Source: Brevibacterium moorei (GTDB lineage: Bacteria > Actinomycetota > Actinomycetes > Actinomycetales > Brevibacteriaceae). Taken from it: a stretch of 64,000 nucleotides of DNA. Positions 16,811 to 26,098 of the stretch are shown piece after piece (position 1 is the first letter of the stretch; every line of letters begins with the position of its first letter). A program made the position numbers and the translations under genes. The notes beneath the pieces are model-generated. The model saw nothing but the letters and a program-made list of their open reading frames with translations, was not told the DNA's origin and did not search any database. The stretch is from positions 62,001 through 126,000 of the forward strand of contig NZ_JANIJX010000005.1 of the NCBI RefSeq assembly GCF_024580735.1. Direction: 5' to 3'.

Positions 16811-17446
16811 ATGTCGCCCTTCACCCGTGAACCGCACTGGTTCGTCCGTCCCGGCGTGTTATCCGAGGACCATCCCGGGCTGCTCAATCCGACATTCGAC
16901 CTGTTGGACTATCCGATCGTCATGGGCCGGGCCGACGACGACTTCCTGCGCGCCGACAATGCGGCCGGCGACACCGTGGTGCTCAGCTTCGAACAGGGCC
17001 TGGACCGGGTCGCGAAGATCGCAGGGGTGCTGCGCCTGCTGGGCGTAGGGGTTTCGGCGGACGGCGTCCAGGACGACACTCCCGATGCGCGGGTACACAT
17101 CACCGCCGAGGTCCCGGCTCTGGCCCGCGAACTGGTGCGCCTGGCCGTATTGCGCCTGGGCGGGCTGCTCACCGCCGATCCCGCCGCCCCGATCCGGGTC
17201 GAGGCCGCCGAGCCGTCGCAGACCGCGACCGGCGCGGGGCTGAGTGAACTGCAGCGGCGTTCGATGCGGAAACTGCCCAGTCACGTCGAGGGCGTGCGCA
17301 TCAGCGCGCCAGACTTCGCGGCCGTCCTCGAGGTGCTGGTGCGCGATGGCCGGATCGAACCGGCCCCCGCTTTGGAACTGCCGGCCGATCTGGTCGTGGA
17401 GGAAACGGCGGACGGCGGGCGGATCACCGCGCGCCAGCGCATGTGA
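16811..17446 (+). CDS. Conserved hypothetical protein
   Basis: I do not recognise this 211-residue protein. It starts 15 bp after the DivIVA-domain gene with GAGGTCCC ahead of the ATG, so the two are probably co-transcribed. The N-terminal part resembles a small alpha/beta domain (FVRPGVLSEDHPGLL, then alternating hydrophobic strands). The middle is Ala/Val/Leu-rich without membrane character. The C-terminal segment (about 145-211) is charged. No signal peptide, catalytic motif or repeat is evident. It is convergent with ald. Codon usage matches the neighbours. Confidence 0.7.
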   Translation: MSPFTREPHWFVRPGVLSEDHPGLLNPTFDLLDYPIVMGRADDDFLRADNAAGDTVVLSFEQGLDRVAKIAGVLRLLGVGVSADGVQDDTPDARVHITAEVPALARELVRLAVLRLGGLLTADPAAPIRVEAAEPSQTATGAGLSELQRRSMRKLPSHVEGVRISAPDFAAVLEVLVRDGRIEPAPALELPADLVVEETADGGRITARQRM

Positions 17447-17465
17447 CCCGCTCCGCCGGCATTGG

Positions 17466-18581
17466 CTAGCCCAGCGCGGCGGCGGGTTCGACCGCCGCCA
17501 GCCCGTGGGCCGCGGCCACCCCTGCATTCGTCAGGGCTCCCGCCATGGTGTTCAGGCCCCTGGACAGAGCCGGATCGGCGCGCAGCGCCTGCTCGACACC
17601 GGCGTTGGCCAGCCGCAGCGTAAAGGGCAGGGTGGCATTGCACAGGGCACGGGTGGCCGTCGAGGGCACGGCGCCCGGCATGTTCGCCACGCAGTAGTAC
17701 GTCGAACCGTGGACTCTGAAGGTGGGGTCCTGGTACGTGGTGGGCCGTGAGTTCTCGAAGCACCCGCCCTGGTCGATCGCAATGTCGATGAGCACGCTGC
17801 CGGCCTTCATCCCCGCGACCATCTCGTCGGTGACCAGTTTGGGGGCGCGGGCACCGGGGATCAGCACGGAGCCGATCACCAGGTCCGCCTCGGCGACCGC
17901 CCTGGCAAGTGCCATCTTCCCCGACACCCTGGTCTGCACGGCGTGTCCCATGAGCTCGTCGATATGGCGCAGCCGCGGGATGTCGATGTCGAAGACCTGC
18001 ACATTGGCACCCAGTCCCGCGGCGATCCGCGCGGCGTTGAAACCTGCGACGCCCGCGCCGATCACCACGACCTCGGCGCGTGTCACCCCCGGCACCCCTG
18101 ACAGCAGCACCCCGCGCCCGCCGTTGACCGTCAGCAGCTGTTCGGCGCCCACCTGGGCGGCCAAGCGGCCGGCGATCTCGCTCATCGGCGCCAGCAGGGG
18201 CAGGCTGCGGTCGTTCAGCTGCACTGTCTCATAGGCGATGGCCGTGGTGCCCGAGGCGACCAGGGCATCGGTCAGCGGCCGATCGGCGGCCAGGTGCAGA
18301 TAGGCGAAGACCGTCTGATCGGCCCGCAGGTACCGGTACTCCTCGGCCACCGGCTCCTTGACTTTGAGCAGCAGCTCTCCGGCGGCCCAGGTCTGCTCCG
18401 CGGTCTCGAGCACGGTGGCGCCCGCCGCGCGATAGGCTTCGTCGGTGATGAGCGAGCCCAGGCCCGCGCCCGACTGGACGAAGACCTCGTGGCCGGCGTG
18501 GATCAGTTCATGGGCACCCTCATCGGTCAGTGCCACACGGTTCTCGTTGTTCTTGATTTCGGTCGGGACGGCGATTCTCAT
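17466..18581 (-). CDS. ald: Alanine dehydrogenase
   Basis: This 371-residue protein reversibly deaminates L-alanine to pyruvate and ammonia with NAD. The N-terminal AlaDh/PNT domain shows MRIAVPTEIKNNENRVALT and the catalytic His segment FAYLHLAAD. The NAD-binding Rossmann fold carries VVVIGAGVAGFNAARIAAGLG near residue 170, then VQVFDIDIPRLR. The substrate loop SVLIDIAIDQGGCFENSRPTT is split over about residues 265-285. Length equals the family norm. Strong Shine-Dalgarno GGAGGACACAGGGA before ATG 18581. Mycobacterial ald is controlled by the Lrp-type AldR; a short dyad lies upstream here. Confidence 0.97.
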   Translation of the reverse strand: MRIAVPTEIKNNENRVALTDEGAHELIHAGHEVFVQSGAGLGSLITDEAYRAAGATVLETAEQTWAAGELLLKVKEPVAEEYRYLRADQTVFAYLHLAADRPLTDALVASGTTAIAYETVQLNDRSLPLLAPMSEIAGRLAAQVGAEQLLTVNGGRGVLLSGVPGVTRAEVVVIGAGVAGFNAARIAAGLGANVQVFDIDIPRLRHIDELMGHAVQTRVSGKMALARAVAEADLVIGSVLIPGARAPKLVTDEMVAGMKAGSVLIDIAIDQGGCFENSRPTTYQDPTFRVHGSTYYCVANMPGAVPSTATRALCNATLPFTLRLANAGVEQALRADPALSRGLNTMAGALTNAGVAAAHGLAAVEPAAALG

Positions 18582-18647
18582 TCCCTGTGTCCTCCGTTTG
18601 TCGTCGTTGACAGGAGTGAACGCGGACGGGCGCCGCGCTCTCGACTA

Positions 18648-18670
18648 AAAGGTATATCCGCCAGACCTTT
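18648..18670. promoter_or_regulatory. Short dyad upstream of ald
   Basis: AAAGGT (18648-18653) and ACCTTT (18665-18670) are inverted around an 11-bp spacer, 67-89 bp upstream of the ald start in an A/T-rich pocket. It overlaps a possible minus-strand -10 (TATACC). It could be an operator for a local regulator. The evidence is weak. Confidence 0.35.
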
Positions 18671-18694
18671 AAAGCAACCCGGCGCCGGGCCATT

Positions 18695-18734
18695 GAAAAT
18701 GTGCGCTGCCCCCGGAGGAACAGCGCACATTTTC
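18695..18734 (-). terminator. Rho-independent terminator of the acyl-CoA dehydrogenase gene
   Basis: Perfect 14-bp arms (18695-18708 and 18721-18734) enclose a 12-nt loop and end in TTTTC in the minus-strand transcript, 20 bp after the stop codon at 18755. Confidence 0.8.
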
Positions 18735-18754
18735 ACCGGCTCGGCGAATCCGGG

Positions 18755-19963
18755 TCAGCCCTGGTAGTTCGCGAAGGCGTTGATGCCCGTGAGCGCGCGG
18801 CCGATCGTCAGCTGGTGGACCTCGTGGGTGCCCTCATAGGTCAGCACCGTCTCCAGGTTGATCGCATGGCGCAGCACCGGGTACTCACTGGTGATGCCCG
18901 AACCGCCGAACAGCGCGCGCAGATCGCGGCAGATGTTCATCGCGGTATCGGCGTTGACCATCTTGCCCAGGGAGATCTGCTCCGGGGTGACTCCGGCCGC
19001 TGAATCCTTGATTCGGCCCAGGTGGGCGGCCAGCAGCGTGATCTGCGAGTACTGGCCGAAGGCCTTGGCCAGCTTCTGCTGGGAGATCTGGAAGGACGAC
19101 AGCGGACGGTCGAACTGGATGCGCGTGCCGGTGTAGTCCAGCGCCGCCTCCAGTGCGTCGCGGGCAGCGCCGGTGACGCCGAAGACGATGCCGAAGCGGG
19201 CCTCTGACAGGCACGACAGGGGACCCTTGAGGCCCTCGGCCTTGGGCAGCATCGCATCGGCGGGCAGGCGCACATTGTCCAGCACGATCTCACCGGTGAT
19301 CGAGGCGCGCAGGGACAGCTTGCGCTGGATCTTCGGCGCGGAGAACCCGGGGGTGTCGGTGGGGACCACGAAGCCGCGGACCATCGGCCGGCCCTTCTTG
19401 TCCAGCTCCTCGGTCTTCGCCCAGACCACGGCGACGTCGGCCACGGGGGAGTTCGTGATCCACATCTTGGCGCCGTTGAGGATCCAGTCGTCGCCGTCCT
19501 TCTTCGCGTGCGTCTTCATGCCCGCAGGGTCGGAGCCGACATCGGGTTCCGTCAGACCGAAGCAGCCGATCGCCTTGCCGGCTGCCATCTTCGGCAGCCA
19601 TTCGTTCTTCTGGTCCTCCGAGCCCCAGTGGTGGATGGCGAACATCGCCAGGGAGCCCTGGACGCTGACCAGGGAGCGCAGGCCGGAGTCGACCGCTTCG
19701 AGTTCGCGGCAGGCCAGGCCGTACTGCGTGGCCGTCGAGCCGCCGCAGCCGTAACCCTCGAGGTGCATGCCCAGCACGCCCAGCTCGCCCAGGCCCTCCG
19801 CCAGCTCGCGGGCGGGAATGGTGCCGTCGAGGTAGTAGTCGCCGATGTTCTCACGGACGTTGTCGTCGAGCCAGCTGCGGACGATGCCGGCCCACTCGAG
19901 ATCGTCCTTGTCGAATACCGAATCGATGCCCAGCAGCTGATCCGGGGTGATGGTCTTGGCCAT
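18755..19963 (-). CDS. Acyl-CoA dehydrogenase, glutaryl-CoA dehydrogenase type
   Basis: This 402-residue FAD enzyme shows the three acyl-CoA dehydrogenase domains: the N-terminal helical domain, the middle strand domain with GCFGLTEPDVGSDPAGM and WITNSPVADVAVVWAK, and the C-terminal helical domain with RIQFDRPLSSFQISQQKL. It ends TYEGTHEVHQLTIGRALTG; its Glu is the catalytic base position of glutaryl-CoA dehydrogenases. The overall look (YGCGGSTATQYGLACRELE) is GCDH-like, implying lysine/tryptophan catabolism or a related dicarboxylyl substrate. Specificity is inferred. ATG 19963 with GGAG about 10 nt upstream. Monocistronic, divergent from dxr. Confidence 0.88.
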   Translation of the reverse strand: MAKTITPDQLLGIDSVFDKDDLEWAGIVRSWLDDNVRENIGDYYLDGTIPARELAEGLGELGVLGMHLEGYGCGGSTATQYGLACRELEAVDSGLRSLVSVQGSLAMFAIHHWGSEDQKNEWLPKMAAGKAIGCFGLTEPDVGSDPAGMKTHAKKDGDDWILNGAKMWITNSPVADVAVVWAKTEELDKKGRPMVRGFVVPTDTPGFSAPKIQRKLSLRASITGEIVLDNVRLPADAMLPKAEGLKGPLSCLSEARFGIVFGVTGAARDALEAALDYTGTRIQFDRPLSSFQISQQKLAKAFGQYSQITLLAAHLGRIKDSAAGVTPEQISLGKMVNADTAMNICRDLRALFGGSGITSEYPVLRHAINLETVLTYEGTHEVHQLTIGRALTGINAFANYQG

Positions 19964-20129
19964 GCGAGTTCTGCTCCTTCAAGCGATGTCGCGGTCTTGC
20001 CCGCGCCCTGGCGTGCGGTTGCCGACTGGCATGCGGTTGCCGAGGGGAGAGTAACCGGTTGCGCGTTTCCGGGCAGTCCGGTCCGACTTCACGACGTTGT
20101 TTCAGAATCGTTTGGCAGGATCGGTCAAT

Positions 20130-21356
20130 GTGACTGCCCAAACACTGATCCTACTAGGAGCCACCGGTTCCATTGGCACACAGGCCCAGGATGTGGTCCG
20201 CACCCACCCGGAAAACTTCCGGCTGACGGGCCTGGCGGCCGGTTCGAACCTGACCGCTGCGGCGCACGCCGCAGTAGAGTTCGGCGTGGAAACCCTGGCC
20301 CTGGCCCACGTCTTTGCCCTCGGAGCCGTGCGCGAGGCACTCGCCCGCGCCGGGGCCGAACTCGGCCGGCCCGACCCCGTCACCCGGATCCTGCTCGGCC
20401 CGCGGGCCGCGGCCGAGCTGGCGGGAACTCCGGCCGATCTGGTGCTCAACGCGATCACCGGGGCCGCCGGCCTCTCGGCCACCTTCGCCGCCCTGGACCA
20501 CGGAACCGACGTGGCCCTGGCGAACAAGGAATCACTCATCATGGGAGGGACCCTGGTGCTCGAGGCCGCCAGGGCCACCGGCGCCCGGCTGCTGGCCGTC
20601 GACTCGGAGCACTCCGCGATCGCCCAGGCCCTGCGCGCCGGCACCCACGGCGAGGTCGCCCGCCTGGTCGTCACCGCCTCGGGCGGGCCGTTTCGCGGCA
20701 TGTCCGCGGCCGAGCTGGCCACGGTCACCCCGGGCCAGGCGCTGGCGCATCCGACCTGGCAGATGGGCACCGTCATCACGACGAACTCCGCGACCCTGGT
20801 CAACAAGGGCCTCGAGGTGATCGAGGCGCATCTGCTCTTCGGCGTGCCCTTCGAGGACATCGAGGTCGTCGTCCACCCCCAGTCGCAGATCCACTCGATG
20901 GTCGAATTCCGTGATGGCGCGACGATCGCCCAGCTCTCCCCACCGGATATGCGCCTGCCGATCGCCTATGCCCTGGCCCGCGGCGCCCGCCTGCCCCGGG
21001 TAGCGGCCGGAAACGCCTGGAACAGGCCTGTGACCTGGGACTTCGCACCCGTCGACCGGCGGGCGTTCCCCGCTCTGGACCTGGTGGTCGAGGCCGGGCG
21101 GCGCGGCACCACCTATCCCGCTGCGCTCAACGCGGCCAATGAGGAACTCGTCGCGGCCTTCCACGCCGGCCGGATCCGCTTCACCGATATCCCCACGGGT
21201 CTGGCATACGCCCTGCAGGCCCACACTCCGGCGGCGGATTTCACCAGGGCCGCGATCGGCGCCGCGGACGCCTGGGCCCGTGCCACGATCGGCAGGTGGA
21301 TCGCAGCCCGTGAACCGGTGGCCCGTGAGCCCGAGCCGGGGGTGGAGCGCGCATGA
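20130..21356 (+). CDS. dxr: 1-deoxy-D-xylulose 5-phosphate reductoisomerase
   Basis: This 408-residue enzyme makes the committed step of the MEP isoprenoid pathway. The NADPH-binding LLGATGSIGTQAQDVV lies at the N terminus. ALANKESLIMGG, the substrate/metal site VDSEHSAIAQAL, TASGGPFRG, HPTWQMG and NKGLEVIEAHLLFGV follow in order. GTG at 20130 was chosen because it directly precedes the Rossmann strand; the longer TTG-initiated frame adds unconserved residues. The stop overlaps the rip1 start (ATGA at 21353). ispG lies two genes on, so two MEP enzymes share this operon, as in Mycobacterium (Rv2870c-Rv2868c). Confidence 0.96.
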   Translation: MTAQTLILLGATGSIGTQAQDVVRTHPENFRLTGLAAGSNLTAAAHAAVEFGVETLALAHVFALGAVREALARAGAELGRPDPVTRILLGPRAAAELAGTPADLVLNAITGAAGLSATFAALDHGTDVALANKESLIMGGTLVLEAARATGARLLAVDSEHSAIAQALRAGTHGEVARLVVTASGGPFRGMSAAELATVTPGQALAHPTWQMGTVITTNSATLVNKGLEVIEAHLLFGVPFEDIEVVVHPQSQIHSMVEFRDGATIAQLSPPDMRLPIAYALARGARLPRVAAGNAWNRPVTWDFAPVDRRAFPALDLVVEAGRRGTTYPAALNAANEELVAAFHAGRIRFTDIPTGLAYALQAHTPAADFTRAAIGAADAWARATIGRWIAAREPVAREPEPGVERA

Positions 21357-22828
21357 CGGCACTGCTCTACATTCTCGGCGTCCTGCTCCTGCTGGTGGGC
21401 GTCGGCCTGTCGATCGGGCTGCACGAACTGGGGCACCTGACCTTCGCCAAGCGCTTCGGAGTCAAGGTCAGCCACTATATGATCGGCTTCGGCCCGACCC
21501 TGTTCAAATTCCGGCGCGGGGAAACCGAGTACGGCGTCAAACTGCTGCCGCTGGGCGGCTTCATCGCGATGCCCGGTATGTACCCGCCGAAGGATCGGAC
21601 GAATACGCGGATCGGCGAGGACGCCCTGGCGCCTGTCGCCCCGCACGCTCTGGTGGAACAGCCGGCGGGTGTCGCAGCCACGCAGGGCCCATCCGCGCAG
21701 GGGGAGCCCGGCGGGAGGCAGCGGCGGCGCCGACCCTTCGAGACGACGATGGCCGAGGCCCGGGCCTATTCGAACCAGGACATAGTGCCGGGGGAGGAAC
21801 ACCGGACCTTCTACGCCCTGTCGGTGCCCAAGCGCCTGGCCGTGATGTTCGCCGGACCCGCCGTCAACCTGGTCCTGGGAATCATCATCATGTTCATCGT
21901 GCTGGTGTGCATCGGCGCCAACCTGCAGCCGACGACTACGGTGCAGACCATCGTTGAATGCGCGGTGCCCGCCTCGCAGGCACAGGAGCGGCAGGCCGAA
22001 GCGGCGAAGCAGGGCAGGGCCGAGGCGGCCTGCACGAAAGCGGACCCCCTGACACCGGCCTGGCAGGTCGGCCTGCGTCCGGGCGATCGGATCGTCTCGA
22101 TCGCCGGCCATGCCACCTCGGACTGGGCCGCCCTGGGCTCCCAGGTCCGCGCGGCGGCCGGCACCACGGTGCCCATTGTGATCGAACGCGACGGCGCCAG
22201 GCAGACCCTGGACGTCCCCGTGATCCGCAGCGAACAGGCCGTCACCGATGAATCCGGCCATCCGGTGACCGGTGCGGACGGTAAGCCGGAGACCCGCGAA
22301 GAGGGGTTCCTGGGGATCTCGCCGACCATGGACCGCAGCGGCATCCCCGTCGGCGAGTTCCCCGGGCAGATGGGACAGCTGATCGGCCAGACCTTTGACG
22401 CGCTCATCCACCTGCCGCAGCGGCTGGTGGCGGTGGGCCAGGTGGCCTTCGGCGACGCCGAACGCGATGAGAACAGCCCCGTGGGAATGGTGGGCGTGGG
22501 GCGGGTGGCCGGCGAGATCGTGTCCTCGGACCGCCTGGACGTCACGGATAAATTCCTCACGGGACTGAACCTGCTGGGCGGGCTCAACCTGTTCCTGTTC
22601 GCCTTCAACATGGTGCCGCTGCTGCCCCTGGACGGCGGGCACATCGCCGTGGCCCTCTATGAGGGGGCGCGGCGGCGGATCAACCTGCGCCGCGGACGGG
22701 GTGTGATCGGCCCGTTCGACACAGCCAAACTGCTGCCGCTGACCTATGCGGTCACGGGCCTCATGCTGTGCATGACCGTGCTGCTGGTCTACGTCGACAT
22801 CTTCAAACCGATCCGCCTGGGACTCTAG
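21353..22828 (+). CDS. rip1: Site-2 metalloprotease RseP/Rip1 (M50)
   Basis: This intramembrane zinc protease cleaves anti-sigma factors and other membrane substrates. The zinc motif HELGH is at residues 24-28 in the first membrane segment. FGVKVSHYMIGFGPTLF follows, then a PDZ domain (about 235-310, with GLRPGDRIVSIAGH). The second active-site motif PLLPLDGGHIAVALYEG lies near residue 425, with a last membrane helix. At 491 residues it is longer than the roughly 404 of the mycobacterial homolog. Part of the excess is a charged, Arg-rich loop at about 90-140 (GRQRRRRPFE). Cotranslated with dxr. Confidence 0.94.
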   Translation: MTALLYILGVLLLLVGVGLSIGLHELGHLTFAKRFGVKVSHYMIGFGPTLFKFRRGETEYGVKLLPLGGFIAMPGMYPPKDRTNTRIGEDALAPVAPHALVEQPAGVAATQGPSAQGEPGGRQRRRRPFETTMAEARAYSNQDIVPGEEHRTFYALSVPKRLAVMFAGPAVNLVLGIIIMFIVLVCIGANLQPTTTVQTIVECAVPASQAQERQAEAAKQGRAEAACTKADPLTPAWQVGLRPGDRIVSIAGHATSDWAALGSQVRAAAGTTVPIVIERDGARQTLDVPVIRSEQAVTDESGHPVTGADGKPETREEGFLGISPTMDRSGIPVGEFPGQMGQLIGQTFDALIHLPQRLVAVGQVAFGDAERDENSPVGMVGVGRVAGEIVSSDRLDVTDKFLTGLNLLGGLNLFLFAFNMVPLLPLDGGHIAVALYEGARRRINLRRGRGVIGPFDTAKLLPLTYAVTGLMLCMTVLLVYVDIFKPIRLGL

Positions 22829-22870
22829 GCGGCATAGACTTTCACCGAGACAGCTTAGAAGGGAACAGAA

Positions 22871-24022
22871 GTGACCTCGATCGATCTGGGAATGCCGGCG
22901 GCACCGCCCCCGGTGCTGCGCCCGCGGCGCCCCACCCGGCAGATCCACGTGGGAGCCGTGGGAGTGGGATCGGACTACCCCGTGAGCATCCAGTCCATGA
23001 CCACCACACCCACCACCGACATCAACGCCACCCTGCAGCAGATCGCGCAGCTGACGGCAGCCGGCTGCGACATCGTGCGCGTGGCCTGCCCGACCGCCGA
23101 CGACGCCGAGGCGCTGACCGCGATTGCCGCGAAGTCCAAGCTCCCCGTCATCGCCGACATCCACTTCCAGCCCAAATACGTCTTCAAGGCGATCGAAGCC
23201 GGCTGTGCCGGGGTCCGCGTCAACCCGGGCAACATCCGCAAATTCGACGACCAGGTCCGCGAGATCGCACAGGCGGCCAAGGACCACGGCGTATCCCTGC
23301 GGATCGGAGTCAACGCCGGATCCCTGGACAAACGGCTGCTGGCCAAGTACGGCAAGGCCACCCCTGAGGCACTGGTGGAGTCCGCCGTCTGGGAGGCCTC
23401 GTTGTTCGAAGAGCACGACTTCCACGACTTCAAGATCTCCGTGAAACACCACGACCCCGTCGTCATGGTGGCCGCCTACGAGATGCTGGCCGAACGCGGG
23501 GACTGGCCACTGCACCTGGGCGTGACCGAGGCGGGCCCCGCCTTCCAGGGCACCATCAAATCGGCCACCGCCTTCGGAGCGCTGCTGAGCCGCGGCATCG
23601 GCGACACCATCCGGGTGTCCCTGTCCGCGCCCCCGGTCGAAGAGGTCAAGGTCGCCGAACAGATTCTGCAATCGCTCAATCTGCGCCCGCGCAAGCTCGA
23701 AATCGTCTCCTGCCCGTCCTGCGGGAGGGCCCAGGTCGACGTCTACAGCCTGGCCGAGAAGGTCACAGCGGGACTCGAGGGCATGGAGGTGCCGCTGCGC
23801 GTGGCCGTGATGGGCTGCGTGGTCAACGGCCCCGGCGAAGCGCGCGAGGCGGACCTGGGCGTGGCCAGTGGCAACGGCAAGGGACAGATCTTCGTCAAGG
23901 GCCAGGTCGTCAAAACGGTGCCGGAATCCCAGATCGTCGAAACCCTCATCGAAGAGGCGATGCGCATCGCCGATGAGTCCGGTGCCCCGGCGGGGCACCC
24001 GGAAGTCGTCGTCGCACAGTGA
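22871..24022 (+). CDS. ispG: 4-hydroxy-3-methylbut-2-en-1-yl diphosphate synthase
   Basis: This 383-residue [4Fe-4S] enzyme of the MEP pathway converts ME-cPP to HMB-PP. It opens with the TIM barrel ([38 protein letters not shown]). The three cluster cysteines are C281 and C284 ([11 protein letters not shown]) and C316 ([12 protein letters not shown]). The GTG at 22871 follows AGAAGGGAACAGAA. TAGACT at 22835-22840 could be an internal -10. The stop overlaps the start of the GNAT gene. Confidence 0.97.
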   Translation: MTSIDLGMPAAPPPVLRPRRPTRQIHVGAVGVGSDYPVSIQSMTTTPTTDINATLQQIAQLTAAGCDIVRVACPTADDAEALTAIAAKSKLPVIADIHFQPKYVFKAIEAGCAGVRVNPGNIRKFDDQVREIAQAAKDHGVSLRIGVNAGSLDKRLLAKYGKATPEALVESAVWEASLFEEHDFHDFKISVKHHDPVVMVAAYEMLAERGDWPLHLGVTEAGPAFQGTIKSATAFGALLSRGIGDTIRVSLSAPPVEEVKVAEQILQSLNLRPRKLEIVSCPSCGRAQVDVYSLAEKVTAGLEGMEVPLRVAVMGCVVNGPGEAREADLGVASGNGKGQIFVKGQVVKTVPESQIVETLIEEAMRIADESGAPAGHPEVVVAQ

Positions 24023-24945
24023 GCTTCCATTCTGTGCGGACCGGGCAACCAGCAGGCGGCGGGGACCCCGACGGCTATATCCGTCGGCTGGAACCCATCC
24101 ACCTGGGCTGGTTGCGCGAGGCGGTGGCGGCCGCTCCTGCCGAACACTGCTACCTGTCGCAGCTGCTGGCCGTTCACGGGCGCAATCTGACGCAGGCGAT
24201 GACGGGCACCCTCTACGGATACTTCCGCGCAGGCCGGCTGTGCTCGGCGTACTGGCTCGGCGGTACCATCGTGCCGGTCCGTGCGACCCCGGAGTCGAAT
24301 GCCGCCATCGCCCCGGTGCTGGCGGCCCGGCGCAGGGCCGCGGTGTCGATCATCGGCGCGGCCGGTGCGGTCCTCGACCTGGCCGGCCGCACCGGCTGGG
24401 GCGAGCCCCGCGGGGTGCGCCCGGACCAACCGCTGTTGGCCGCGATCGCAGCCCCCGATGTCGCAGCGGACGCCCGCCTGCGCTTGGCCCGCCCGGCCGA
24501 TCTGCCCCTGGTCTTCCCCGCCTCGGTCGCCATGTTCGAGGAGGAACTGGGCTTCAGCCCCCTGGAGGGCGGGGCGAGTGGCTACCGCGACCGGGTGGCC
24601 GGCCTGCTGGCGGCCGGCTCCACCTACGTCATCACCGAACCGGATGGCAGCGGCGGCCAGCGAATCCTGTTCAAGGCCGACCTGGGACTGCGCTCGCCGG
24701 ACTCTGTGCAGGTCCAGGGGGTGTGGGTGGCTCCTGCCGCGCGTGGACACGGGGTGGCTGCCGGGGCGATGGCGGCGCTGACCCAGGACGTGCTGCGCCG
24801 GGTCGCACCGGTGGTCTCCCTGTACGCGAATTCCTATAACATCCCGGCCCTGAAGTCCTATGCCCACGCCGGCTACCGGCAGGTCGGGACCTTTGCGACC
24901 GTCATGTACCGAGGAGGCGCCGGAGCGGAACGGTTCGCCGTGTGA
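24019..24945 (+). CDS. GNAT-family N-acetyltransferase (DUF4081 + GNAT)
   Basis: This 308-residue protein is translationally coupled to ispG (GTGA at 24019-24022). Residues about 20-145 correspond to the actinobacterial DUF4081 region. Residues about 155-300 form a GNAT fold, with [23 protein letters not shown] in two halves around the acetyl-CoA pyrophosphate loop (R-G-x-G-V-A-A) and a late [20 protein letters not shown]. The dxr-rip1-ispG-GNAT order equals Rv2870c-Rv2867c of M. tuberculosis. Substrate unknown. Confidence 0.88.
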   Translation: MSFHSVRTGQPAGGGDPDGYIRRLEPIHLGWLREAVAAAPAEHCYLSQLLAVHGRNLTQAMTGTLYGYFRAGRLCSAYWLGGTIVPVRATPESNAAIAPVLAARRRAAVSIIGAAGAVLDLAGRTGWGEPRGVRPDQPLLAAIAAPDVAADARLRLARPADLPLVFPASVAMFEEELGFSPLEGGASGYRDRVAGLLAAGSTYVITEPDGSGGQRILFKADLGLRSPDSVQVQGVWVAPAARGHGVAAGAMAALTQDVLRRVAPVVSLYANSYNIPALKSYAHAGYRQVGTFATVMYRGGAGAERFAV

Positions 24946-24991
24946 TGCGGGCCCGGTTATGCTTGACGGGTGTGTCCGGAGCACTCGGGCG

Positions 24992-25040
24992 CCTACTTAG
25001 CATCACCTACTTAACGCTCGTTCAATTTGGCGGCTATGGT
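24992..25040 (+). promoter_or_regulatory. Promoter region of the b-cytochrome gene with repeated CTACTTA motif
   Basis: CCTACTTA occurs at 24992-24999 and again at 25006-25013, 14 bp apart. The second copy extends to CTACTTAACG (25007-25016). Its TTAACG (25011-25016) and TATGGT (25035-25040), 18 bp apart, could be -35 and -10. The same 10-mer recurs in the inverted repeat after the gene. A regulator-binding site is inferred. Confidence 0.45.
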
Positions 25041-25079
25041 GTGATCAGGATTCTCCCCACTAGTGCCAAGGAAGGCTTC

Positions 25080-26081
25080 ATGGCAGCGTCGACGCAGAAG
25101 AAGAAAAAGAAGAAGTCCAAGGGCTTCGACTTCCAGCCCTTCATCAAACCGGGACTCTACGCTCTGGGCGGCATCGTCGTCCTTGCGATCCTGGTCGGTC
25201 TGGCGATCTGGCTGCGAACCTTCGACGGGGTGCAGGCCTTCATCGAGAAGTTCCCCGGTCAGTCCGCTGCCAATGAGGTCCGCCGCGGTGCCGATGGGAT
25301 CCCCGCCTGGTTGTCCTGGCAACACTTCCTGAACATGTTCTTCATGCTCACGATCATCAGGACCGGGCTCGACGTGCGCAACAACCCCAACCCCAAGGGG
25401 CACTGGACACGCAACAACAAGGGCCTGATCAAGACCAAGGGCGCCCCGAAGAAGATCACCCTGAACCTGTGGACCCACTTCACCATGGACTTCCTGTGGT
25501 TCCTCAACGGCCTGGTGTTCTTCATCATGCTCTTCGCCACCGGCCAGTGGCGCCGCATCGTGCCCGCCAGTTGGGACATCTTCCCCAATGCGATCTCCAC
25601 CGCCCTGCAGTACGCCTCGATGAACTGGCCGACCGAAATGGGCTGGACGAACTACAACGCCCTGCAGGTCCTGGCCTACTTCGTCACGGTCTTCATCGCC
25701 GCTCCGGTCTCGCTCATCACGGGCCTGCGGATGTCGAATGCGTGGAAGAACGAATGGAAGATCAACAAGGTCTTCAAGGTCGAGTACGCCCGTGCGCTGC
25801 ACTTCCCGACGATGCTCTACTTCGTCATCTTCATCTGCATCCACGTCTTCCTGGTCTTCGTCGGCGGCCTGGTCGCCGGTCTGCGGGAACAGCACGGCTG
25901 GTTCGCCAGCCTGATGGGCAATATCACCCATATGTACGGCGGTTCCCCGGATATCACCGCGACATGGTTCGGCTTCCTGATGTTCGCGATCTCGATCGTG
26001 GTGCTGGTGGCCGGCTGGTTCCTGCTGCGGCCCATGTTCCTCACGCCGATCGCCAACCTGTTCGGCAAGTCCTCCCGCTGA
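25080..26081 (+). CDS. b-type cytochrome membrane protein (cytochrome b561/Ni-Fe hydrogenase CYTB-like)
   Basis: This 333-residue membrane protein begins with a Lys-rich cytosolic tail (residues 6-13). Membrane segments follow at about 26-46, 85-100, 135-160, 195-215, 240-265 and 300-325. Histidines sit in helix contexts expected for bis-His heme ligation: SWQHFLNMFFML, WTHFTMDFLWFLNGLVFF, ARALHFPTMLYFVIF and ICIHVFLVFVGG. This resembles the cytochrome b subunits of hydrogenases, formate or thiosulfate/molybdopterin enzymes. No such catalytic partner is encoded nearby, so its electron donor is unknown. ATG at 25080 with AAGGAAGG upstream. The longer frame covers the promoter region. Confidence 0.78.
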   Translation: MAASTQKKKKKKSKGFDFQPFIKPGLYALGGIVVLAILVGLAIWLRTFDGVQAFIEKFPGQSAANEVRRGADGIPAWLSWQHFLNMFFMLTIIRTGLDVRNNPNPKGHWTRNNKGLIKTKGAPKKITLNLWTHFTMDFLWFLNGLVFFIMLFATGQWRRIVPASWDIFPNAISTALQYASMNWPTEMGWTNYNALQVLAYFVTVFIAAPVSLITGLRMSNAWKNEWKINKVFKVEYARALHFPTMLYFVIFICIHVFLVFVGGLVAGLREQHGWFASLMGNITHMYGGSPDITATWFGFLMFAISIVVLVAGWFLLRPMFLTPIANLFGKSSR

Positions 26082-26098
26082 CCCGTCCTCTCCTGTGT

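Noticed and set aside
21113-23998. Long open frame antisense to rip1 and ispG
   Set aside because: Composition is a His/Gln/Gly/Arg-rich shadow of high-GC coding sequence. Both sense genes carry complete catalytic motifs.
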